Part shown: positions 1-6,362 of the stretch, in pieces
How positions within the stretch are numbered: position 1 is the stretch's first letter
Layout: each line of letters begins with the position of its first letter
Assembly (NCBI GenBank): GCA_026391235.1
Contig: JAPLDV010000735.1
Location: forward strand, 1 to 11,466
Direction of reading: 5' to 3'
DNA from: Bacteroidia bacterium
GTDB lineage: Bacteria; Bacteroidota; Bacteroidia; Bacteroidales; UBA12481
Length of the DNA stretch: 11,466 bases
Made by a program: the position numbers and the translations under genes
Notes under the pieces: model-generated
Databases searched by the model: none
Told to the model about the DNA's origin: nothing
The model's input: only the letters and a program-made list of their open reading frames with translations

Positions 1-72
1 TGATGTTATATTGAAAATATCAGATAAATAAGTGGCGGTAACAGCAGAAATTCATTAAATGCTTCGTAACTT

Positions 73-101
73 AGATGTTAGATTTGAATTAATTAACATC
101 T
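73..101 (+). promoter_or_regulatory. Probable promoter with overlapping inverted repeat upstream of the haem protein gene
   Basis: TAGATTTG at 79-86 matches the Bacteroidota -7 box TAnnTTTG exactly. It lies within a perfect 8-bp inverted repeat, AGATGTTA at 73-80 and TAACATCT at 94-101, with a 13-nt spacer. The left arm covers the first two bases of the box and the right arm falls around the expected transcription start, which is how an operator or a 5' hairpin would sit. No convincing -33 TTG was found at 19-21 bp. The leader to the chosen start at 189 would be about 95 nt. The box match is seen in the sequence; promoter activity and operator function are inferred. Confidence 0.4.
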
Positions 102-188
102 CAACCAGGATGGAAAAAGTATTGATAGTACTGCATGACAATCCACCCGCACAAAAAACTAAGAAACACTATTAACAATTTAACTGAT

Positions 189-587
189 ATGAAAAAAGCT
201 ATTTTGATTTTCGGAGCAGCCGCAATTCTAATCATCGTAACCGGATTTATTATTGATTCTGCTGCTGGTGCCGGACAGGATTCTCTGAAATCCGCGAATG
301 GACTATTGATCCCTGCTGACCTGCAAAACGTTATTACGAAATCCTGCATGCCCTGCCATTCAAACGATGGGAAAAAGATGGCAAAAGCAATGGTGAATTT
401 TTCCAATTGGAATACATCTAAACCCGGAACCCTGGTGAAGAAGGGCAAGGCTATCTGCAAAATGATCTCCAAAGATGCAATGCCCCCGGCACAATTCAAA
501 GAAGCAAACCCTGAACTTGCCCTGACCCCGGCTCAAAAAGAGGCCATCTGCAAATGGACAAATTCTATGAAGCCTGAGAAAAACTAA
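189..587 (+). CDS. Membrane-anchored monohaem protein (Haem_bd-like cytochrome c)
   Basis: This 132-residue protein has an uncleaved or cleavable N-terminal hydrophobic segment at residues 4-22 and one haem c attachment motif, C53-M-P-C56-H57. The order CxxCH, then MPP (M98, a candidate sixth haem ligand), then a C-terminal LTPAQKEAICKW helix is the layout of the Haem_bd family common in Bacteroidota, where it probably works in periplasmic electron transfer or redox sensing. The open frame extends upstream to an ATG at 135. I chose ATG 189 because the extra 18 residues are polar and would precede the signal/anchor segment. The next gene starts 24 bp downstream on the same strand, so the two may be cotranscribed. 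A promoter-like box lies at 79-86. The partner is unknown, and extra cysteines C90 and C121 are not part of a second CxxCH. Confidence 0.85.
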   Translation: MKKAILIFGAAAILIIVTGFIIDSAAGAGQDSLKSANGLLIPADLQNVITKSCMPCHSNDGKKMAKAMVNFSNWNTSKPGTLVKKGKAICKMISKDAMPPAQFKEANPELALTPAQKEAICKWTNSMKPEKN

Positions 588-611
588 CAGATTAACTCAC
601 CTCCTTCAAGC

Positions 612-1007
612 GTGAAAAGAATTCTGAAAATCGGAATGCCACTTCTGGTTGTTCTGCTTGCAGTGCTGTTATGGTGGAGGTTCTATTTTGTTTTTGGCGA
701 GGGTGTAAGGGCCGGCAACCTCAACTTCTTAGTAGAAAAAGGCTACATATTCAAAACCTGGGAGGGGAGGCTCATACAGGTTGGCTTTAAAACCCCGGTA
801 CCGGGTTCCATGCAAAGCAACGAGTTTGAATTCAGTGTCGCAAACGATAGTATTGCTGCGGTGCTTGAGCATTGCAGCGGTAAACTGATTGAGGTTCGTT
901 ACAAGGAGTACCTCCATTCGCTGCCGTGGCGGGGCATGAGCCATTATGTAGTGTTCGAAATATTGAAAATCTCCGATACCGGACCCGGTTCAGTATTGCC
1001 TTATTAG
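612..1007 (+). CDS. Conserved one-pass membrane protein of unknown function, GTG start
   Basis: This 131-residue protein begins with a transmembrane segment at about residues 9-28 followed by a soluble, mostly extracytoplasmic domain. Features include FGEGVRAGNL (28-37), GYIFKTWEGRL (44-54), NEFEFSV (70-76) and LPWRG (104-108). From memory this pattern matches a small family widespread in Bacteroidota that databases often label '6-phosphogluconate dehydrogenase'. That label cannot be right: there is no Rossmann nucleotide-binding motif and the protein is about a third of the enzyme's size. The start is GTG at 612-614; no ATG gives a better start ahead of the membrane segment. It follows the haem protein gene by 24 bp and ends 10 bp from the convergent permease gene, with no terminator visible. 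Function unknown; a membrane-tethered OB-like or beta-rich domain is possible. Confidence 0.8.
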   Translation: MKRILKIGMPLLVVLLAVLLWWRFYFVFGEGVRAGNLNFLVEKGYIFKTWEGRLIQVGFKTPVPGSMQSNEFEFSVANDSIAAVLEHCSGKLIEVRYKEYLHSLPWRGMSHYVVFEILKISDTGPGSVLPY

Positions 1008-1017
1008 TTGCCTGATG

Positions 1018-3408
1018 CTAATCCATTTTCAATGCATCCACAGGATTCCTGACGGATGTCCTGTATACATGGTACAAAATTGTAGCCAGTGCGATTGTTA
1101 GTGCGATAAGAGTGGCCAGCAGGAATACACCCGTTCCGATGCTTATCCTGTAACTGAAATCCTGGAGCCATTTGTTCATGGTGTAATAAGATAATGGAGA
1201 TGCCAGCATTGCAGATGCAATCACCAGAATGACGGTTTCAATCATGAGCATCTCCATGATGAGGCTAACGGTCGCTCCCAGGCATTTCCTGATGCTGATC
1301 TCCTTTTTACGCTTTTCCATGGTAAAGGATGAAAGTCCCAGTAATCCAAGACAGGCCAGCAAAATGGCCAGGACGGCAAAAATTGTAAAAATCTTTCCCA
1401 TGCGTTGTTCCTTCAGGTAATTGGATGCCAATTTGTCGGTAAGGAAATCATAATCAAATGGTTGATTGGGCACCAACTGCATCCATACCGATTTGATACT
1501 TGAAATCAGATCGGCTTTATTCACTGGTGAATATCGTATGGCTGCAAACCTGCCACGTTCCGACAACTGAATGATCAGAGGTTTAACCGGCTCATGAAGG
1601 GATTCATAATTATAATCCCTGATCACCCCGACAATCGTCAGGGGAAGGTCCTGGTCATTGACCCCGCCTCCAATGAGCATGATCCTCCGGTTCACAGGAT
1701 CGGACCACTCCAGGCGCCTGGCCGCACTTTCATTGATAACCACGGCAGTGCTGTCGGATGCGAACTCTTTAGAAAAAAACCGGCCGGATACAAGACCTAT
1801 CTTCATGGCCTCGATAAACCGATGGTCAGAGCTAATATTGTTTATAACACTGATCTTGTCACCGGGATCGCCATCCCGCCTGAAAGTGGTGCTGCTCATG
1901 CTGTTGCTTCCCGGCAATTGCCTGGTCAGGGTGACGCTTTGTACACCGGGAATGTTCTTGATTCGGTTAACGAACAATTCCGATTGATTTCCCAAAGTGT
2001 TGGTCCGCTTGATGATCAACAGGTTCTCCTTGTCGAAATTCAGGTCCTTGCCGGTAATGAAACGGTTCTGCCTGAAAACAATAAGGGTGCATGCGATCAG
2101 GCTTATCGTGATAAGAAATTGGATGACAACCAGTGTTCTTCTGAGCCATCCGCTCCTGATGCCCATCTGAAGTTTTCCTTTTAGAACAGATACCGGATTG
2201 AAGCGCGACAGGAAAAATGAAGGGTAACCACCCGATGCCAGGCTGATCAGCACAAGAAGAAGAAGGAGCACAGGAACAAAAACAGGCCAGTTGATCAATG
2301 AAACTGAAAGCTGTTTGTCGGAGATGTCATTAAAATATGGAAGGGCAAGATAAACCAGCAAAATGGACAGAAGGAAGGAGATCAGTGTGAGCAGGGACGA
2401 TTCTGTAAGAAACTGCCCGATCAATTGTGACCGCAACGATCCTACAACTTTGCGGATCCCAACTTCACGGGCTCTGGATGAGGCCCTTGCAGTGGCCAGG
2501 TTCATGAAATTTATCGATGCAACGATCAAAAGAAACAAGGCAATGAGGGAGAAAATGTATACGGTGCCAATAACCTGTTTCAGATGGATATCGATTAAAG
2601 GGGTCAAAACATAGCCATAACTGCTGCCACTCTCCTTAAACTTTATCAGGTCAACCCCGGTATACTGCAAAACCTGCGGTCCCACATACTTATCCACGAT
2701 CGACTCCATTTCGGATTCAATAACCTTTTGACCGGCATTGACGGCTATCCTGATATAAGTGCTGGGGCTATTGTTTACCCACAGATTGCTTTGATAATCA
2801 GGATAAGACAGGTAAGATGCCAGCATGGTAAAACGGAAATGGCTGTTAGGGGGATAATCCTCGATAACCCCTTCAACCGAGAACGACCTGGGCGGATCGA
2901 AAACCTGGAGGGTTTTCCCCACGACGTCGGTGGTTCCGAAATATCTGACCGCCAGTGAACGGGTTAAAACCAATGCATCAGGCTTGCTGAGTGCTGTGCT
3001 CGTATTACCCGCGATCAGCCTGGTGGTGAAAATGTCGAAAAAGGTTGAATCCGCATACAGGAACCCGTCTTCGACAAAGTTTTTGTCACCGTTCCTTACC
3101 AGCGGTGTGGCGTCTATATATCTCGTATATTGCTCCACTCCAAGCAATTCTTTTACCAGAACGGGGCCGATGGGATTACAACTGGCTGTGCTGCTGACAT
3201 CCATGCCCTGAATCGTCCCTTTCACCGATACCCTGTAAATCCGATCGAAATTCTTGTGAAACCGGTCGTACGAGAGCTCATCCAAAACAAACAGCAGTAT
3301 CAGGATTGACGAAGCCAACCCGATGGTTAAACCAATAATATTGATCAGGCTATACCCTTTGTACCTGAGAAGGTTACGTAGTGAGGTCTTTAAGTAGTTG
3401 AAAAACAT
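1018..3408 (-). CDS. FtsX/MacB-type ABC transporter permease, two FtsX modules
   Basis: This 796-residue integral membrane protein has the duplicated layout of large Bacteroidota FtsX-like permeases. In order: an N-terminal transmembrane helix (about 20-42), a MacB-type periplasmic core (about 45-270), a first FtsX module with helices near 282-305, 332-356 and 373-393, another helix at about 424-446, a second periplasmic domain (about 450-665), and a second FtsX module with helices near 672-694, 722-744 and 759-783. REVGIRKVVG (314-323) and KKEISIRKCLGA (701-712) are the cytoplasmic coupling segments expected to touch an ATPase. Members act with a LolD/MacB-like ATPase in mechanotransmission or export of lipids, peptides or drugs. 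No ATPase gene is in this window, so it is an orphan permease here and the substrate cannot be told. ATG at 3406-3408 places FFNYLKTSLRNL at the N-terminus, the usual start of this family. Confidence 0.93.
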   Translation of the reverse strand: MFFNYLKTSLRNLLRYKGYSLINIIGLTIGLASSILILLFVLDELSYDRFHKNFDRIYRVSVKGTIQGMDVSSTASCNPIGPVLVKELLGVEQYTRYIDATPLVRNGDKNFVEDGFLYADSTFFDIFTTRLIAGNTSTALSKPDALVLTRSLAVRYFGTTDVVGKTLQVFDPPRSFSVEGVIEDYPPNSHFRFTMLASYLSYPDYQSNLWVNNSPSTYIRIAVNAGQKVIESEMESIVDKYVGPQVLQYTGVDLIKFKESGSSYGYVLTPLIDIHLKQVIGTVYIFSLIALFLLIVASINFMNLATARASSRAREVGIRKVVGSLRSQLIGQFLTESSLLTLISFLLSILLVYLALPYFNDISDKQLSVSLINWPVFVPVLLLLLVLISLASGGYPSFFLSRFNPVSVLKGKLQMGIRSGWLRRTLVVIQFLITISLIACTLIVFRQNRFITGKDLNFDKENLLIIKRTNTLGNQSELFVNRIKNIPGVQSVTLTRQLPGSNSMSSTTFRRDGDPGDKISVINNISSDHRFIEAMKIGLVSGRFFSKEFASDSTAVVINESAARRLEWSDPVNRRIMLIGGGVNDQDLPLTIVGVIRDYNYESLHEPVKPLIIQLSERGRFAAIRYSPVNKADLISSIKSVWMQLVPNQPFDYDFLTDKLASNYLKEQRMGKIFTIFAVLAILLACLGLLGLSSFTMEKRKKEISIRKCLGATVSLIMEMLMIETVILVIASAMLASPLSYYTMNKWLQDFSYRISIGTGVFLLATLIALTIALATILYHVYRTSVRNPVDALKMD

Positions 3409-3460
3409 AATAAAGGCTTAGTTTTTTTGATGGACAACTTGCGTGGAAAGTTACAGGATC

Positions 3461-3507
3461 TTTTCTTTCTTCACCTTCTTTTCTTTCTTCACCTTCTTAA
3501 CCTTCTT
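3461..3507 (+). repeat. Pyrimidine-rich 9-bp tandem repeat (18-bp higher-order unit)
   Basis: Five 9-bp units occur in register: TTCTTTCTT (3463-3471), CACCTTCTT (3472-3480), TTCTTTCTT (3481-3489), CACCTTCTT (3490-3498) and AACCTTCTT (3499-3507). Read another way, the 18-bp sequence at 3461-3478 is repeated exactly at 3479-3496. The array fills much of the gap between the divergent permease and SDR genes. Its last unit is identical to units of the array at 7840-7884. The + strand is almost pure pyrimidine. No function can be assigned. Confidence 0.85.
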
Positions 3508-3511
3508 TTTT

Positions 3512-3519
3512 TATCTTTA
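3512..3519 (+). promoter_or_regulatory. Possible -7 box close to the SDR gene start
   Basis: TATCTTTA differs from the Bacteroidota -7 consensus TAnnTTTG only at the last base. It ends 5 nt before the ATG at 3525, so transcription would begin at or very near the start codon and give a leaderless or nearly leaderless mRNA. The box directly follows the pyrimidine-rich repeat array, which would occupy the -15 to -60 region. The near-match is seen; use as a promoter is inferred. Confidence 0.3.
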
Positions 3520-3524
3520 TAGTC

Positions 3525-4520
3525 ATGAAAGCACTATTCATTGGCGGAACCGGCAATATTAGTACACCGGTGAGCAAGCTCGCTATCGGGCGGGGCATAG
3601 ACCTGTACCACCTTAACAGGGGCAACAGGCAAGTCATTCCTGGCGTTACCAGCCTCATGGCCGATATCCATGATGCCAATCAGGTTAGGAAAGTATTGGA
3701 TAAACATGAATGGGATGTGGTTGTCAACTGGATTGCATACACCCCTGAAGATATTCAAAGGGATCTGGAACTTTTTGAAGGATCTGCCCGGCAATATATT
3801 TTTATCAGTTCGGCCTCGGTCTATCAAAAACCGCCTGTAAATCACATTATTATCGAATCTACCCCGTTAAGAAATCCCGTATGGGAATATTCACGAAATA
3901 AGATAGCCTGCGAAGATCTCCTGGTGAAAATGCATCGTGACAACGGATTTCCGATGACGATAGTCAGACCCTCGCATACTTATTACTCTGTTATTCCGGT
4001 TTCCCTGGGCGGTTGGGAGGAGTTTACGGTGGTTGACCGTATGCGGAAAGGCCTGCCGGTTGTTGTTCATGGCGATGGTACTTCATTATGGACCATGACC
4101 CACGCCTATGATTTTGCTAAAGGATTTTTAGGCTTGATGGATAACCGGCATGCCATCGGCGAATCGTTTCATATTACTTCAGATGAAGTTCTTACCTGGA
4201 ATCAGATTTATGAAACAGTAGCCCGTGCCGCAGGTTGCCTACCCAAAATTGTGCATATCCCGTCAGAAACAATTTCAAACTATGCAGATAAACAGGGTTT
4301 TCCTTCAGTTCGGGGAACATTATTGGGCGATAAATCGCATAGTGCTGTTTTTGATAATTCGAAAATAAAGCGATTTGTACCTGGATTCATGGCCACAATT
4401 CCATTCTCTGAAGGCATAAAGCAAACAATTGACTGGTTTGATGCCTATCCCTCGAGAAGAGTGGTAAAAGATGAAACCAACCGCTTTTTAGATGGGCTGA
4501 TCGAAAACTATACCAAATAG
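3525..4520 (+). CDS. NAD(P)-dependent epimerase/reductase-like protein (extended SDR)
   Basis: This 331-residue cytoplasmic protein has a Rossmann N-terminus with the nucleotide-binding loop GGTGNIS (residues 7-13), NRG (31-33) after the second strand, where R32 could favour NADP, and SSASVY (95-100) holding the catalytic serine. Y122-S-R-N-K126 is the YxxxK catalytic pair. VRPSHTY (147-153), HGDGTSLWTMTHAYDFAKG (182-200) and HITSDE (216-221) are typical substrate-domain segments of nucleotide-sugar epimerase/dehydratase relatives, including the chloroplast CSP41-type group. The full set of catalytic residues argues for an active enzyme, but substrate and pathway cannot be read from sequence. 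No sugar-pathway genes are adjacent. ATG at 3525 places the GGTG loop at the expected distance from the N-terminus. It is divergent from the permease gene and 61 bp upstream of a lipoprotein gene. Confidence 0.9.
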   Translation: MKALFIGGTGNISTPVSKLAIGRGIDLYHLNRGNRQVIPGVTSLMADIHDANQVRKVLDKHEWDVVVNWIAYTPEDIQRDLELFEGSARQYIFISSASVYQKPPVNHIIIESTPLRNPVWEYSRNKIACEDLLVKMHRDNGFPMTIVRPSHTYYSVIPVSLGGWEEFTVVDRMRKGLPVVVHGDGTSLWTMTHAYDFAKGFLGLMDNRHAIGESFHITSDEVLTWNQIYETVARAAGCLPKIVHIPSETISNYADKQGFPSVRGTLLGDKSHSAVFDNSKIKRFVPGFMATIPFSEGIKQTIDWFDAYPSRRVVKDETNRFLDGLIENYTK

Positions 4521-4535
4521 CAATGACAGAAATCA

Positions 4536-4581
4536 AACCGATAACCGATAACCGATAACCGATAACTAATAACCCATAACC
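4536..4581 (+). repeat. Heptanucleotide tandem repeat AACCGAT ending at a start codon
   Basis: Four perfect AACCGAT units (4536-4542, 4543-4549, 4550-4556, 4557-4563) are followed by two degenerate ones, AACTAAT (4564-4570) and AACCCAT (4571-4577), and a partial AACC (4578-4581). The next base is the A of the lipoprotein ATG. The array therefore covers the entire ribosome-binding region and most of the 61-bp gap after the SDR gene. Units become less perfect toward the start codon. Copy-number change by slippage could alter the leader but cannot change the reading frame. Confidence 0.9.
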
Positions 4582-5064
4582 ATGACAACCACCAAATCAC
4601 TCATCTTTTTGCCTTTTCTTGGGGCTTTCATCCTTCTAACCAGCTGCGCTACTGTTAAATTCTACAATGATGAGTCACTGAAGAATGAAACCGGCCTGCG
4701 GGTTTATTCATCAAAGCCTTATCTTCTGGTGGAATATATGGGCACCAAAACAGTGAGCCTCAAAACCAGCATAGTCTATCTGCCTGATATGGCATCTCCT
4801 CAGTTTATCAGAATAAAACCCGGTATCGGTTCATCAGCCTTAAAACTGGAACTGAACAACGGCATGCTGACCTCCTATGGTTTAACCACTGACACCAAAA
4901 TCCCGGAAACGCTGGGTAAGATTACCGACCTGCTTACTAAGTCCGCTGCATCTGTCGATGATATCATAAAGAATAAAGCTGAGGTTGAACCGGGACAACC
5001 CTCCTTTGAATTATTTGAAATTGTTATTTCCGGTGGTCAGACAAAATTGGTGCGTATACAATAA
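4582..5064 (+). CDS. Small lipoprotein of unknown function
   Basis: This 160-residue protein has a lipoprotein signal: K5, a hydrophobic core at 6-19, and lipobox L19-T-S-C22, so lipidation at C22 and periplasmic or outer-membrane anchoring are expected. The mature part reads CATVKFYND (22-30), then YLLVEY, IVYLPD and PQFIRIKPGIGSSALKLELNNGMLTSYGL, and ends FELFEIVISGGQTKLVRIQ. From memory this resembles small Bacteroidota envelope lipoproteins of unknown function with the same N-terminal CATV.FY pattern. No enzyme motif is visible. Its leader consists of the AACCGAT repeat array, so no Shine-Dalgarno sequence exists. A frameshifted coding remnant begins 19 bp downstream and may be the decayed partner gene. 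Confidence 0.8.
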   Translation: MTTTKSLIFLPFLGAFILLTSCATVKFYNDESLKNETGLRVYSSKPYLLVEYMGTKTVSLKTSIVYLPDMASPQFIRIKPGIGSSALKLELNNGMLTSYGLTTDTKIPETLGKITDLLTKSAASVDDIIKNKAEVEPGQPSFELFEIVISGGQTKLVRIQ

Positions 5065-5083
5065 TTGTTGAATCAAATAGGCT

Positions 5084-5304
5084 ATGTTTAATTCTGTTGC
5101 GCTGGATGTTGTAACAGGCTTGGTTTTATTTATCTGTTATATAGACTGTTGGCAACTATATTTTCCGATACAATTCTCGGACTGGGCGGCTGGCTGACGA
5201 AAAGCGACACGGTGGCTTTTGATCCCAAAACAAAAGAGAAGACGTACACCCCGCAAATAGATCCAAATTCTTTATCTGCTGCGCATCAGAAGATATCAAG
5301 GTGA
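5084..5304 (+). pseudogene. Frameshifted small coding remnant
   Basis: Two overlapping frames together look like one broken gene. The first begins at ATG 5084 with MFNSVALDVVTGLVLFICYI, a hydrophobic stretch with an LDVVTG pattern seen in small Bacteroidota envelope proteins, and stops at TGA 5195-5197. The second frame carries TIFSDTILGLGGWLTKSDT from 5155 and continues with a hydrophilic, protein-like stretch (VAFDPKTKEKTYTPQID) to TGA 5302-5304. A single-base indel around 5150-5165 would join them into about 73 residues. It could be a decayed gene, a programmed frameshift (no slippery heptamer is obvious) or a sequencing or assembly error. It follows the lipoprotein gene by 19 bp. The protein itself is not recognised. 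A weak hairpin (AACCC at 5309-5313, GGGTT at 5322-5326) without a T-tract follows. Confidence 0.45.
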
Positions 5305-5359
5305 ACAGAACCCGCTCGCCGGGGTTAAACAACAATAATCATATGACAGCGAAAATGAC

Positions 5360-5367
5360 TAAATTTG
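5360..5367 (+). promoter_or_regulatory. Probable -7 promoter box of the OmpA-family gene
   Basis: TAAATTTG matches TAnnTTTG exactly and ends 25 nt before the ATG at 5393. The leader between them is A-rich (AAAATTAAAAAA directly before the ATG), the usual Bacteroidota translation start context without a Shine-Dalgarno sequence. No clear -33 TTG element lies 19-21 bp upstream. Confidence 0.45.
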
Positions 5368-5392
5368 TAATTGTAATACTAAAATTAAAAAA

Positions 5393-6205
5393 ATGAATAA
5401 ACTTATTATTTCTCTCGCAGCTATGCTGATAAGCAATACCACGGCAATTGCACAGGATGCCGAAGGATGTAAAGACCATCCATTGCTTTCACGCATGCCG
5501 GATTACACTATTTTAGATTGTACTCAAAATTTCAATCAGCTTGATTTTTTAAACACAAAGGGTGAAGACATCAAATTGGAAGGAAATCTTACCTTTATTT
5601 GGTATGTATTTAATTCAGAATCACAAAATAAAGAACCAAGCTTTTTTCAAATTATCAAAAATTATTCTAATGCTATTATAAAAATCGGAGGCAAGAAGAT
5701 TTATGAAGATAACATTTCAGGATATTATGAATTGAAAAAAAACGGGAAAGAATATAACATAAAAGTCGTTGGTACGAATAACAGTGATATTTTGCTATCT
5801 GTGCTTGAAATGGAAGCAATGAAACAAGAAGTTACCGCCAATGAAATGCTTGATGCCTTGAATAAAGACGGTTATATAGCGCTGAATATTCTTTTCGAAT
5901 CAGGGAAATCCACCATTCAGCAAGAATCACTTCCTGTAATAGACCAAATATTTGATTTGTTGAAAAGTAATTCAACCCTTAATGTCAGTATCGAAGGCCA
6001 TACCGATAATGTAGGTGAGGCTGCAGGCAATAAAAAACTCTCTGATGACCGGGCTAAAGCTGTTATGGTTGCTATTATTGCTAAGGGGATTGAGAAAATA
6101 AGATTGTCGTTTATTGGCTGGGGACAGGAGAAACCTATTGCCGATAATCGAACCGATGAAGGCAGAACTAAAAACAGGCGCGTAGAAATAGTAAAGAAAC
6201 AGTAA
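5393..6205 (+). CDS. OmpA-family outer-membrane protein with peptidoglycan-binding C-terminus
   Basis: This 270-residue protein has a signal peptide with predicted cleavage at TAIA(20)-Q21, so a periplasmic or outer-membrane location is expected. Residues 25-55 contain GCKDHPLLSRMPDYTI with C26 and C43 placed for a possible disulphide; this N-terminal segment recurs in OmpA-family proteins of other phyla. The C-terminal OmpA domain (about 160-268) holds NILFESGKSTI (165-175), GHTDNVG (202-208), N213, L216, S217, R220 and NRRVEI (261-266). D205 and R220 are 15 residues apart, the same spacing as the known pair that contacts diaminopimelate in OmpA domains, so peptidoglycan binding is well supported. 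There is no obvious eight-stranded barrel, so it is likely an anchored periplasmic protein. Its own promoter box lies at 5360-5367. The spacing of 157 bp to the next gene suggests separate transcription. Confidence 0.9.
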   Translation: MNKLIISLAAMLISNTTAIAQDAEGCKDHPLLSRMPDYTILDCTQNFNQLDFLNTKGEDIKLEGNLTFIWYVFNSESQNKEPSFFQIIKNYSNAIIKIGGKKIYEDNISGYYELKKNGKEYNIKVVGTNNSDILLSVLEMEAMKQEVTANEMLDALNKDGYIALNILFESGKSTIQQESLPVIDQIFDLLKSNSTLNVSIEGHTDNVGEAAGNKKLSDDRAKAVMVAIIAKGIEKIRLSFIGWGQEKPIADNRTDEGRTKNRRVEIVKKQ

Positions 6206-6362
6206 ACTAAACATAAATATTTGCCATACCAGGGAAATTGCAGGATTGCCATGGGCTGTTCAATCTACTTGAAATCACAGATGTATATGCGGTTTGCAAT
6301 GATTTTTTATGGAGGCGGCACGATGCTTCTCCTGAAAAACGGCACCCTAATACATCCATGAA

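Noticed and set aside
101..499. 132-codon minus-strand ORF opposite the haem protein
   Set aside because: Antisense of a gene with a clear CxxCH motif; no supporting features.
597..606. TCACCTCCTT directly before the GTG start at 612
   Set aside because: It is identical, not complementary, to the 3' end of 16S rRNA, so it cannot act as a Shine-Dalgarno on this strand. On the minus strand, where it would read as a perfect Shine-Dalgarno, no usable start codon follows.
1594..2184. 196-codon plus-strand ORF inside the permease gene
   Set aside because: Shadow frame; the opposite strand encodes an unambiguous permease across the same bases.
5309..5326. AACCC/GGGTT stem as a terminator
   Set aside because: Only 5 bp of stem and no T-tract on either side.
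5343..5396. 17-codon ORF (MTAKMTKFVIVILKLKK) overlapping the OmpA-gene start by ATGA
   Set aside because: The likely promoter box at 5360-5367 lies inside it, so the transcript would not contain its start. Composition is simple A/T-rich leader.
6251..6361. 36-codon ORF ending 2 nt before the start at 6363, with an SD-like GGAGG at 6311
   Set aside because: A second frame through the same stretch is also open, the peptide is not recognised, and Bacteroidota rarely rely on Shine-Dalgarno sequences. Coding is possible but unsupported.
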